Source: Zymomonas sp. (GTDB lineage: Bacteria; Pseudomonadota; Alphaproteobacteria; Sphingomonadales; Sphingomonadaceae). Taken from it: a stretch of DNA of 10,000 bases. Below, one piece after another: positions 1-7,036 of the stretch. Position numbers and translations under genes: made by a program. The notes under the pieces were generated by a model. It saw nothing but the letters and a program-made list of their open reading frames with translations, was not told the DNA's origin and did not search any database. The stretch spans positions 1 to 10,000 of the forward strand of contig NZ_JAIWON010000014.1 of assembly GCF_020216885.1 (NCBI RefSeq), read 5' to 3'. How positions within the stretch are numbered: the stretch's first letter is position 1; each line of letters starts with the position of its first letter.

Positions 1-2224
1 GTCCAGCGGCTTGTTTTAATAGAAAATCATTATAGCGAATATTATTCAGCAAGGCTTCGACTTGAAAAGACGGATCTGTAGAAAAAACAGCCTTTCCTCT
101 TAGCCGTCCGCTTTCAATGTCAATCGGCTGACCATAGGCGAAATGGGCTTTGTCGATAGTAATATCGGCATTAACGGCTTGTATCGCCTGTTCTTCTGTC
201 AGGCGAATGATACCATCCAACCCATGCCCGTTCAGTTCAAATTGCCCGTGATAAAGGTTACTTTTTGTTTGAGCTAAATTGCCATTAACGGTTAGACCCA
301 AAGCCGTTGCCTTGATTACAGGGTGAGAAACCATGCCCCCGACATCAAGGGTCATGGCACCATAGCTTTTTGACTTGCCCCGAACAAAAAGATTGATATT
401 GCCTTTGGGCTGGTATCCACCGTTACCCTCCAGATGGAATTCTGGAGACGCAACGCTAAATCTTGGCATCCTTATATTACCCATGGCATTGGCGATCATA
501 TCTGTCCGTAAAACGGCTTCACCCCCGAAAGCTTTTGCTAAAGCCGGTTTCTGCCAATCACGTCCCTTGATCATCATCTCACCGACCATGCCTAATCCCC
601 CGTTTTTTTCGGGCTGAAGATGACTATCAATTGTCAGGCTTAATCGGCCAATACCGTCTATTTTATAAGGATCAATCCCACCTTTAACCGCTGCACGCCA
701 TTTTTTGGTCACCAAATCTATAATGATTGTGGTGTTCGCATGAATATACCGACTACTTATATTACTGTGATCAACTCGCAAAACATGATCGCCATAATTG
801 ATCGCACCTTCTATTTTTAAATTTTCCAGTAAATTGACTAAACGCGAATCAAGACCTGAAATTTTGCCAACAGATAATCCCATAGGCATGGATAAATGAT
901 CGCCATCTACCAGCATTTTACCTCTGGATTGAATATTCTCGGCAATCTTTTCCTGCCAACCGATCTGACCAGCCTTTAACCGCCAATCAATGTTAGGCGA
1001 TCTGACAAGACCCGATAGCACTGAAGAAAATGTAAAATTCTTAAAGGACAAATCATCGCCAAGAAATTTCTGACTATTGGGAATAGCTAGATCGACCGAC
1101 ATGTTATTAAAGCGGTTTGATTTCCAATCGACACCCCCAAGAGCCGTAAGACGAAACATTTTCCCAGTAATAGCCCCTCGAATATCGACAATATTTTTAT
1201 GATTATGGGTTGTCAGATCAATCTGTAAGCCTTTTTTAAAGAAAGTCTGCAATGAAGGCTGATCGGGTAATAATTCACTGGGATAAACTGCTCCATCCAG
1301 ATGAACAGACCCATTTTTGTTATGTATTTTCCAGTCCAGTAATTTCTTATCGCCTGATTGTGCCTGAATATAACCGCGCCAATCCTGCCAATTCCCTTTT
1401 CCGGCGGTATCCATCGTAAGCGGTTTACCAAGGCGGGTCAGGCCATCCACAACCCCGCCAACAGGAGCATGTAAATGCGCTTCAACAACCAAAAGATTGG
1501 CCGCTGGCTTGGCATCAAATTGTAAAGAGAGTCTGTCTCCACCGCTGATATCTTGTCCTTTGTCCGCTCCAGCATCCGCCTTGACGGTTATCTGCCCTTT
1601 TATCAAAGCAAGCCGCCCATGCATGTGCAAACGATGATTTTGGCCGTCCAGATTTTTAGAAATATCTATTCTATCTAGATGTATCTGATCGATATCCAAA
1701 TGGATGTTGGGCAACAAAGGCGCATCAGGATTTGATTTTGTCGGTTTTAGTTCTGGATTCCGTAAGACTTCAATTCTAGGCGCATGGAGTTTTTTGATGG
1801 TGATAATGCCATAGCGATAATCTAATGGCCGCCATTCGACGAATAGTGAAGAGGCATTAAGAAAACGCCCATGCTGATCATCGACCTTGATATCGACCAA
1901 ACGAAAGGCCTGATAAATAGAACCATCGATACGTTGTATTTTAATTTTTAAGCCTGATTCTGTTGTATATTTATTGATATAACGAACAATAACCCGATGG
2001 CCAGTAGACGTATCTAGAAACAAAATAAGCGCGGCGATAAAAAGCGCAATCCCAGCCAGAAAAACGCATCCCCATCCCAAAATATGTTTCAAATTTTGAA
2101 ATGGCGATATCTTATTTGAATTTGCTTCGGTGTTTTCAGGTTGTCCGACTATATTCGGATTCTTTTCCTGAATAGAATTCGAAGAAGTTTCCTGCTTTTC
2201 TGGATTGTAATCTTGATCCGTCAT
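1..2224 (-). CDS. tamB: TamB, inner-membrane subunit of the translocation and assembly module (5' part only, runs off left edge)
   Basis: The gene starts with ATG at 2224-2222 and stays open for 741 codons to the left edge, so the C-terminal part, where the family's conserved TamB (DUF490) domain lies, is outside the window. Visible order: a hydrophilic, Asn/Gln/Glu/Ser-rich cytoplasmic stretch (about residues 1-46), one membrane segment (about 48-70, rich in Leu/Ile/Ala/Phe), then a long periplasmic region of alternating short polar and hydrophobic stretches typical of AsmA/TamB beta-taco proteins. The first periplasmic part (GSIYQAFRLVDIKVDD, near residue 101) resembles the conserved N-terminal repeat of this family. 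TamB spans the periplasm, works with the outer-membrane protein TamA, and in the wider family is linked to outer-membrane protein assembly and lipid transport. Its ATG shares one base with the tamA stop (TAATG), and an AGG lies about 7 bases upstream of the start. Identity rests on architecture and the tamA neighbour. Confidence 0.9.
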   Translation of the reverse strand, partial: MTDQDYNPEKQETSSNSIQEKNPNIVGQPENTEANSNKISPFQNLKHILGWGCVFLAGIALFIAALILFLDTSTGHRVIVRYINKYTTESGLKIKIQRIDGSIYQAFRLVDIKVDDQHGRFLNASSLFVEWRPLDYRYGIITIKKLHAPRIEVLRNPELKPTKSNPDAPLLPNIHLDIDQIHLDRIDISKNLDGQNHRLHMHGRLALIKGQITVKADAGADKGQDISGGDRLSLQFDAKPAANLLVVEAHLHAPVGGVVDGLTRLGKPLTMDTAGKGNWQDWRGYIQAQSGDKKLLDWKIHNKNGSVHLDGAVYPSELLPDQPSLQTFFKKGLQIDLTTHNHKNIVDIRGAITGKMFRLTALGGVDWKSNRFNNMSVDLAIPNSQKFLGDDLSFKNFTFSSVLSGLVRSPNIDWRLKAGQIGWQEKIAENIQSRGKMLVDGDHLSMPMGLSVGKISGLDSRLVNLLENLKIEGAINYGDHVLRVDHSNISSRYIHANTTIIIDLVTKKWRAAVKGGIDPYKIDGIGRLSLTIDSHLQPEKNGGLGMVGEMMIKGRDWQKPALAKAFGGEAVLRTDMIANAMGNIRMPRFSVASPEFHLEGNGGYQPKGNINLFVRGKSKSYGAMTLDVGGMVSHPVIKATALGLTVNGNLAQTKSNLYHGQFELNGHGLDGIIRLTEEQAIQAVNADITIDKAHFAYGQPIDIESGRLRGKAVFSTDPSFQVEALLNNIRYNDFLLKQAAG

Positions 2225-2226
2225 TA
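2222..2226 (-). other. TAATG stop/start junction, tamA to tamB
   Basis: On the minus strand the tamA stop TAA (2226-2224) and the tamB start ATG (2224-2222) share one A. Such junctions allow terminating ribosomes to re-initiate, which would tie TamB output to TamA. A short AGG about 7 bases before the ATG, inside the end of tamA, could help. Confidence 0.8.
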
Positions 2227-4440
2227 GAAAGCCTGACCGATCGAAATATATACTGAAATACGCGATTCTCCAGGCTGCCGAGCTATAGGTGTCGCAAGGT
2301 CAATGCGGAAAGGGCCAAAAGCGGTATAGTAGCGTGCGCCCAAGCCAGTACCAAATCTTAAATTATGGAAGGTTGGGATAGCATCTTTATATACCTGCCC
2401 TGCATCAATAAAAGGCACAAGACCAAAATTACCAAAACGGTAACGCACTTCAAAAGCCAGCTCTTCTTCTGATAATCCGCCCACGGCATCTTTATATGGG
2501 TCTTTGGGGCCTAACTGCTGATAACCGTAACCACGGACAGAGCCGCCGCCACCTGCATAAATCCGACGAGAGGGCGCTAGCTCTTGAACCGAAGCACCCT
2601 CAATAGAGGCAACGCGAAACCGACCAGCTAATACAACATTATCTGCTACAGGGTAGTAACCGCTCGCATCGAAAAGCATTCGGACATAGCCACGCAGTCC
2701 AGAACCGATTGAAGTTTCAGGACTCAAACGCATATTCAAGCGGTAACCTTTAGTTGGATTCATCAAATTGTTGGAACGATCATATCCCAATTGCCCAGGA
2801 AGCGCCGCGATCAGATAAGAACGGGTTAGCCTTTCGGATTGGGAGAAATCATAACTCCGCTCGTTGGTCTGTGTTAATTCGGCTCCGATAGAATAAGTCC
2901 AGCGCTTTTGCCATAACTGGGTGGATTGTCGCGACAAGCTCCCTCCGAGAGAAAAGCTATAACCATTATAAGCGTCGTATCTCTCCCGACCTGCAGTCAG
3001 ACCGATTTGAATAACACGGTCTCTTGCTCCAGCATTATTTCGGTTAAAAAGAGCAGAAAGCTGTTGTTGGCGGGTACCTAAAATCCCCGAAAAAGTTAAT
3101 GATCCCTCGGGTGGAAAATAATTACGGCTGATCCAGCTACCTTGTGCCTTAAAGCCCTCACCCGTGCCATAACCACCCGTAACAGCAATGCTGTGTTTCT
3201 TTCCTCGTCCCTGTCGAACGTCAAGATCCACTATTTCGCTTCCATCTTCTCGTCTTCGACCTGTTGCAATCGGCTCAACTGAAACATGAGAAAACAGATT
3301 GGTTGCCGCTAGAGCTTGGCGGAGATCATCAACCATCTGGCTATCATAGCGCTGACCTTCTTTAAAACGCGCGATATGAGAGATATGTTTGGCATCCAAA
3401 ACAATATGCTTATTGTTGCTAACGATGATAGAGCCGTAAGATCCAATATTTCCTGCATCTACCGGTAATGTATAGTCACCCGTATGCGTTTCATCATCCA
3501 GCAGAATTATCCGATCACCAATCTTTGCAAAAGGATAACCATAATGCGGCAGAGTTATAAGAATATTATTTTCAGCTTGCTCTATATGGGTCGCAATAAT
3601 CGGATCTCCCCTATGCAAATTTAATGCGACACGGGCAATTCTTAGGGGTTCATCCTCACTGCCGGTCAAATTTATTTGTCCTAGCTTGTAGATCGAACCG
3701 GCATTAACATCATAGTGAACATTATACCGCCCTTTTTCTATCGGGGTAATAGAAAGAGCTGCTTTGCCATCATAATAGCCTTGGGATCGCAAAATCCGGT
3801 TAATCAACTCTTGGTCATTGGTTGCTCTGGCACCAATAACCGATAGGCTATCAGCCTTATTCTTATTCGACAGTAAAACAGAATAGTTTTTGAAAGCCTG
3901 ATCCGTATCGATATTGCTGAGACCTTTGACATCTACCTTATAACGAAGATCGTCACTTTCTTTGGCAAGAACCACATGCTCATTCATATCGGGCATAAAG
4001 TGAGAAAGGTCAGGCAGTGGTTCCGATAAGGCAGGGTCAAGCGTAACAGAAGTTGTCTCTTTGATGTTCGGTGCCGTTTTTTCTTCTGACACCTCAGAAT
4101 TAGGCAAGATGTTATTCGGCTCTGAAACACTTTCAGTGTTTAAAGCCTTGATTCCTTTGCTATCAGAATTTTCTTCTTGAGATGAAGATTTTGATATTCC
4201 TAAGGGTATATGGGGCGATTCCTCTGTTTTAGAGGCTTCTATTGAAGGTTGAGACAACGTCGGCAGATGATCAAAAAATGACGGATTAAAAGGGTCAATG
4301 ACGGCATCAGGTGATGCTGCTTTATTACTGCTATCCGTTTTTGGCGTAGATACGTCTTCAGCATAGGCTGAAAGCGACATCAACCCGACAGAAAGTAAAC
4401 ATATACGATGTATCCGACGGAAGTGATGTCTAAAAAACAT
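2224..4440 (-). CDS. tamA: TamA, Omp85-family outer-membrane protein of the translocation and assembly module
   Basis: A 738-residue protein. Residues 1-27 form a Sec signal peptide with basic residues, a hydrophobic core and a cleavage site after Ala-Tyr-Ala. Residues 28 to about 165 are a low-complexity, Ser/Glu/Pro/Asn-rich acidic stretch. About 166-408 hold three POTRA-like repeats; the first contains the TamA-like pattern RSQGYYDGKAALS (219-230), the last ends near VDLDVRQG. About 410-738 form the 16-strand beta-barrel (Omp85 / bacterial surface antigen domain), with the family lid-loop motif SVRGYGY (634-640) and a C-terminal strand ending in Phe, the usual signature for assembly by the BAM complex. 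TamA sits in the outer membrane and works with TamB, encoded directly downstream. Its ATG overlaps the kinase stop by one base and has no good Shine-Dalgarno sequence, suggesting translational coupling. It is longer than E. coli TamA (under 600 residues), mainly because of the acidic stretch. BamA is unlikely: only three POTRA repeats and tamB follows. Confidence 0.93.
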   Translation of the reverse strand: MFFRHHFRRIHRICLLSVGLMSLSAYAEDVSTPKTDSSNKAASPDAVIDPFNPSFFDHLPTLSQPSIEASKTEESPHIPLGISKSSSQEENSDSKGIKALNTESVSEPNNILPNSEVSEEKTAPNIKETTSVTLDPALSEPLPDLSHFMPDMNEHVVLAKESDDLRYKVDVKGLSNIDTDQAFKNYSVLLSNKNKADSLSVIGARATNDQELINRILRSQGYYDGKAALSITPIEKGRYNVHYDVNAGSIYKLGQINLTGSEDEPLRIARVALNLHRGDPIIATHIEQAENNILITLPHYGYPFAKIGDRIILLDDETHTGDYTLPVDAGNIGSYGSIIVSNNKHIVLDAKHISHIARFKEGQRYDSQMVDDLRQALAATNLFSHVSVEPIATGRRREDGSEIVDLDVRQGRGKKHSIAVTGGYGTGEGFKAQGSWISRNYFPPEGSLTFSGILGTRQQQLSALFNRNNAGARDRVIQIGLTAGRERYDAYNGYSFSLGGSLSRQSTQLWQKRWTYSIGAELTQTNERSYDFSQSERLTRSYLIAALPGQLGYDRSNNLMNPTKGYRLNMRLSPETSIGSGLRGYVRMLFDASGYYPVADNVVLAGRFRVASIEGASVQELAPSRRIYAGGGGSVRGYGYQQLGPKDPYKDAVGGLSEEELAFEVRYRFGNFGLVPFIDAGQVYKDAIPTFHNLRFGTGLGARYYTAFGPFRIDLATPIARQPGESRISVYISIGQAF

Positions 4441-4442
4441 TA
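4438..4442 (-). other. TAATG stop/start junction, sensor kinase to tamA
   Basis: The kinase stop TAA (4442-4440) shares one base with the tamA ATG (4440-4438). The 20 bases before the ATG contain no purine-rich ribosome binding site, so tamA translation probably depends on ribosomes finishing the kinase gene. Confidence 0.75.
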
Positions 4443-5858
4443 TTTTGGCCGACGAAGCAGTTCCAATCCTTTACGCGCTGAAAAATAATAGCCTTTTCCC
4501 CCATCCTTTTTACGTATTTTATTCTGCGCGGCTGGCAGAAATATTTCTGCTCTTAAACCGCCTTCTTGACGATTGGTTAGAGACAGTTTGCCCTCTTCTC
4601 TTTTTACCGTCCGCTCGACAGTCGCCAATCCTAGCCCAAGGCCAGCTGTATTGCGTTGGCGGGCTGTATCCAATCGCCGGAAAGGTTGCAAGACTTGTTC
4701 GATCTGATCTTCTGGAATGCCAGGTCCGGTATCATCAACTTGGATATACACCCCACTTTGATCATGATGAAAGCGAACAATCGCCTTTTTCCCATAATGA
4801 AGAGCATTTTCGATCAGATTACTGATGGCTCGTTTCATAAGAAGAGGACGCGTTGTTACATCATAATGGGAAGGTCCTTCATAAGAAATATCTTTTCCGG
4901 CATCTTTAGCCGCATTGACCAAGGTTTCAATAATCGCCACAATATCAGTTAATCTTTTGACTTCGGGATCTTGATCACCGCGCAGAAATTGCAGAACAGA
5001 TTTAATCATCGTGACCATCTCTTGGAGATCGGCATCTACAGCTTCACGGATGTCATCTTCTTCAATAAAACTTGCCCGTAATTGTAATCGGGCAAGTGGT
5101 GTCCGTAAATCATGGCTAACGGCGGCCAGCATTTCGGTTCTTTCCCGTAGCATATGCTCAATGCGCATTTGCATCTGGTTAAAGGCCTGCGCAACATGCC
5201 GTAATTCTTTAGGTCCTGTTTCTTTGAATATATGCTGTTTTCCATCACCAACCTTGGCAACGGCTTTGGAGAGAGAGCGCAAAGGTGTCACAAAGGCTTG
5301 GATAATTAATCCACCGACTAATCCAGCGCCAATAACAAGAATAATAGCTGTTGTGAGGCGGTTAGTCAGCCAAGGCATCGCTGGATTGGGTACCAATGTT
5401 TGAAAAATGAGCCAGCTTCCATCGGATAGCTTTATTTGCCCTAGCAAGTGATCCCGTCCCAATTTAGGAGCAAGATCTATATGAATATCCATGGGCAATA
5501 TTTGGGAATCATGGCTTAGAATTTGACCTTGGATCAAATCAACTAAGTGGCTGTCGCTATTGATATGAATATGTTTAATTTGATCGCGAGACCAAAAAAA
5601 ACGGATGTCTCTATTAGAAAAATTATTGGCAATCATCGAACGCCGTGACGGCCTATCTTGATTGATAATCCGCCTTGCAACCAGCACCCGTTCGGTAATA
5701 GCCTGAGTGGCATCCGCAACATAGGTAAGTTGGCTCGCCTCTTCCGAAAAGACGAGGCTGAGCAATAATTCAAGCAACATCGTTGCCAAAAGAACAATCG
5801 CAATCCTTCCGGCTAAGCCCGGCGAAAGCTGCCTAAAAAGATTATGAGACCACCTCAA
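4440..5858 (-). CDS. EnvZ/OmpR-type membrane sensor histidine kinase
   Basis: A 472-residue inner-membrane kinase, the signalling partner of the regulator encoded just upstream. Order: membrane helix 1 (about 18-37), a periplasmic region of about 130 residues with no domain I recognise, membrane helix 2 (about 168-190), a HAMP linker (about 190-242), and a HisKA dimerisation domain with the H-box SHDLRTPLARL and phospho-accepting His249. The HATPase domain follows, with N-box Asn347 and Asn351, G1 box DDTGPGIP (375-382) and G2 box GLGLGLA (406-412). All catalytic motifs are intact. A basic tail of about 28 residues (445-472) follows the ATP-binding domain. The start is TTG at 5858-5856, overlapping the regulator stop as TTGA. 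The next Met is residue 27, inside helix 1, so TTG keeps the helix whole. The family autophosphorylates on His and passes phosphate to the regulator Asp. The signal is unknown; an envelope signal is only suggested by the tamA-tamB neighbours. Confidence 0.92.
   Translation of the reverse strand: MRWSHNLFRQLSPGLAGRIAIVLLATMLLELLLSLVFSEEASQLTYVADATQAITERVLVARRIINQDRPSRRSMIANNFSNRDIRFFWSRDQIKHIHINSDSHLVDLIQGQILSHDSQILPMDIHIDLAPKLGRDHLLGQIKLSDGSWLIFQTLVPNPAMPWLTNRLTTAIILVIGAGLVGGLIIQAFVTPLRSLSKAVAKVGDGKQHIFKETGPKELRHVAQAFNQMQMRIEHMLRERTEMLAAVSHDLRTPLARLQLRASFIEEDDIREAVDADLQEMVTMIKSVLQFLRGDQDPEVKRLTDIVAIIETLVNAAKDAGKDISYEGPSHYDVTTRPLLMKRAISNLIENALHYGKKAIVRFHHDQSGVYIQVDDTGPGIPEDQIEQVLQPFRRLDTARQRNTAGLGLGLATVERTVKREEGKLSLTNRQEGGLRAEIFLPAAQNKIRKKDGGKGYYFSARKGLELLRRPK
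5855..5858 (-). other. TTGA overlap, regulator stop with kinase TTG start
   Basis: The regulator stop TGA (5857-5855) lies inside the kinase start TTG (5858-5856). An AGGA directly abuts the TTG and is too close to act as a normal Shine-Dalgarno site, so re-initiation by ribosomes leaving the regulator gene is the likely route. A weak start codon here would keep kinase below regulator levels. Confidence 0.65.
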
Positions 5859-6580
5859 TCCTGCGAAACCGGTACTGTAAACATATAGCCGACCCCTCGA
5901 ATGGTGCGTATCATGTCAACAGCCCCTGTTTGGCTAGACAATTTACGACGCAATCGACTGACTAAAACATCAATACTCCGGTCAGAAGCCTCGCTTAACC
6001 GACTGCGAGATAATTCTAACAGCCGTTCACGCCCGATGACTCGTTGTGCATGTTGTAAAAAGGATAAGAGCAGATCAAATTCGGCACCTGACAATTCGAC
6101 ACCAGCCCCTGTCGGGGAATGAAGTTCACGGCGATCAGGATCAAGTACCCAGCCTTCAAAATGAATAAGGTGACTTTGTGGATTCCCATCGGCTTCTTTA
6201 ACCGCTTGACTGCGACGCAAAACGGCACGAACTCTTGCTACCAGTTCTTTTTTACCAAAAGGCTTCGGGATATAATCATCCCCACCCAGTTCTAACCCAA
6301 CAACTCGATCTGTCTCGTCATCGCGCGCACTCAAGAAAATAACCGGAATTGCCATATATTGGCTGTTACTGCGTAATTCGCGCGTTAGATCCAACCCGTT
6401 TTTGCCAGGCAGCATGACATCCATTAAAATAAGATCGACCGTTCGGCTTTGTAACTCTTCCCACATTTCTTCGCCAGAGCCTACTGGACAAGGTATGTAG
6501 CCATTCTCTTTCAGCACGCGAGCAATTAACGCCCGTAAAGAAGCATCGTCTTCGACGATCATAATCGTCTGGCTTGCCAT
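5855..6580 (-). CDS. OmpR/PhoB-family two-component response regulator
   Basis: A 241-residue cytoplasmic DNA-binding regulator. Residues 4 to about 120 form the receiver domain: acidic pocket Glu10, Asp11 and Asp12, phospho-acceptor Asp54 within LILMDVMLPG, switch residue Ser84 and conserved Lys106 in KPF. About 135-236 form the winged-helix output domain, including GAEFDLLLSF, the recognition-helix region RSIDVLVSRLRRKL and the C-terminal hairpin IRTIRGVGYMF typical of OmpR-like regulators. Length and motifs are normal, and all phosphotransfer residues are present. ATG at 6580 is preceded by a good GGGGA site six bases away. The gene lies 27 bp after hisI and overlaps the kinase by four bases, so the pair is made together. 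Phosphorylation by the kinase should change promoter binding. The targets are unknown. The orthologue name (OmpR-, PetR- or ChvI-like) cannot be settled by eye. Confidence 0.95.
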   Translation of the reverse strand: MASQTIMIVEDDASLRALIARVLKENGYIPCPVGSGEEMWEELQSRTVDLILMDVMLPGKNGLDLTRELRSNSQYMAIPVIFLSARDDETDRVVGLELGGDDYIPKPFGKKELVARVRAVLRRSQAVKEADGNPQSHLIHFEGWVLDPDRRELHSPTGAGVELSGAEFDLLLSFLQHAQRVIGRERLLELSRSRLSEASDRSIDVLVSRLRRKLSSQTGAVDMIRTIRGVGYMFTVPVSQD

Positions 6581-6586
6581 GCTTTT

Positions 6587-6591
6587 TCCCC
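6587..6591 (-). promoter_or_regulatory. Shine-Dalgarno site of the response regulator gene
   Basis: GGGGA on the minus strand, six bases before the ATG at 6580. It is the best ribosome binding site in the cluster, which suggests that the regulator starts a new translational block (regulator, kinase, tamA, tamB) whose later starts all overlap upstream stops. Confidence 0.6.
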
Positions 6592-6607
6592 TATATTCTA
6601 TTGGTTC

Positions 6608-6982
6608 TTATATTTTATCTTTGGGTATTGTTACCAGATGCCCATCTTCGACTGACCGATAAAAACAACTTTTTGCACCCGTATGGCAGGCCGGTCCCAT
6701 AGGGATAACTTTCAACCAAAGGGTATCCTGATCACAATCAATACGGATTTCCTGTATTTTCATGACATGACCGGATTCTTCTCCCTTACGCCAGATTTTT
6801 TTGCGAGAGCGTGACCAAAAGGTAGCCTCTTTTGTTGCTATACTCAGTTCAAAGGATTCTTTGTTCATATGGGCGACCATCAATAAAAGGCCGGTCTTTG
6901 CATCGGTCAAAACCGCTGTAATTAAACCCTTTTCATCCCATGCAGGATTTAATTTATTCCCATGATCTTGATCATTTTGCAT
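6608..6982 (-). CDS. hisI: Phosphoribosyl-AMP cyclohydrolase
   Basis: A 124-residue single-domain enzyme that opens the purine ring of phosphoribosyl-AMP to give ProFAR, the third step of histidine biosynthesis, in the cytoplasm. Family landmarks in order: VAHMNKES (36-43), the FWSRSRKKIWRKGEESGH block (55-72), the metal-binding DCDQD (Asp82, Cys83, Asp84, Asp86) and the second cysteine pair in GPACHTG (Cys99) and SCF (Cys106). Cys83, Cys99 and Cys106 are the expected zinc ligands and the Asp residues the magnesium site; none is missing. There is no HisE (phosphoribosyl-ATP pyrophosphohydrolase) domain, so this is the separate HisI form common in alphaproteobacteria rather than the enterobacterial HisIE fusion. 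No other his gene is in the window, so hisI is detached from any his operon here. It lies 54 bp after the RNA methyltransferase and 27 bp before the regulator. The Shine-Dalgarno site is weak (AAGG about 11 bases upstream). Confidence 0.95.
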   Translation of the reverse strand: MQNDQDHGNKLNPAWDEKGLITAVLTDAKTGLLLMVAHMNKESFELSIATKEATFWSRSRKKIWRKGEESGHVMKIQEIRIDCDQDTLWLKVIPMGPACHTGAKSCFYRSVEDGHLVTIPKDKI

Positions 6983-7036
6983 TCCGCTGTTGCCTTTATT
7001 GCCATAAAATATTGGGGTAAGATCATACCATAAATT

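Noticed and set aside
375..617. Plus-strand open frame of 80 codons
   Set aside because: It lies antisense inside tamB, whose frame is continuous across it; the peptide has no recognisable domain and no ribosome binding site.
3945..4360. Low-complexity part of tamA as a possible frameshift or misassembled gene
   Set aside because: The frame is continuous from a proper signal peptide to the POTRA repeats, and base composition does not change, so it is a genuine disordered segment rather than an error.
4445..4825. Plus-strand open frame of 126 codons near the kinase/tamA junction
   Set aside because: It is antisense to the conserved ATP-binding domain of the kinase and resembles no family I recognise.
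5011..5403. Plus-strand open frame of 130 codons opposite the kinase gene
   Set aside because: It is antisense to the HAMP/HisKA coding part, whose protein motifs are unambiguous. Its Ser/Arg/Cys-rich, low-information composition is typical of an antisense shadow.
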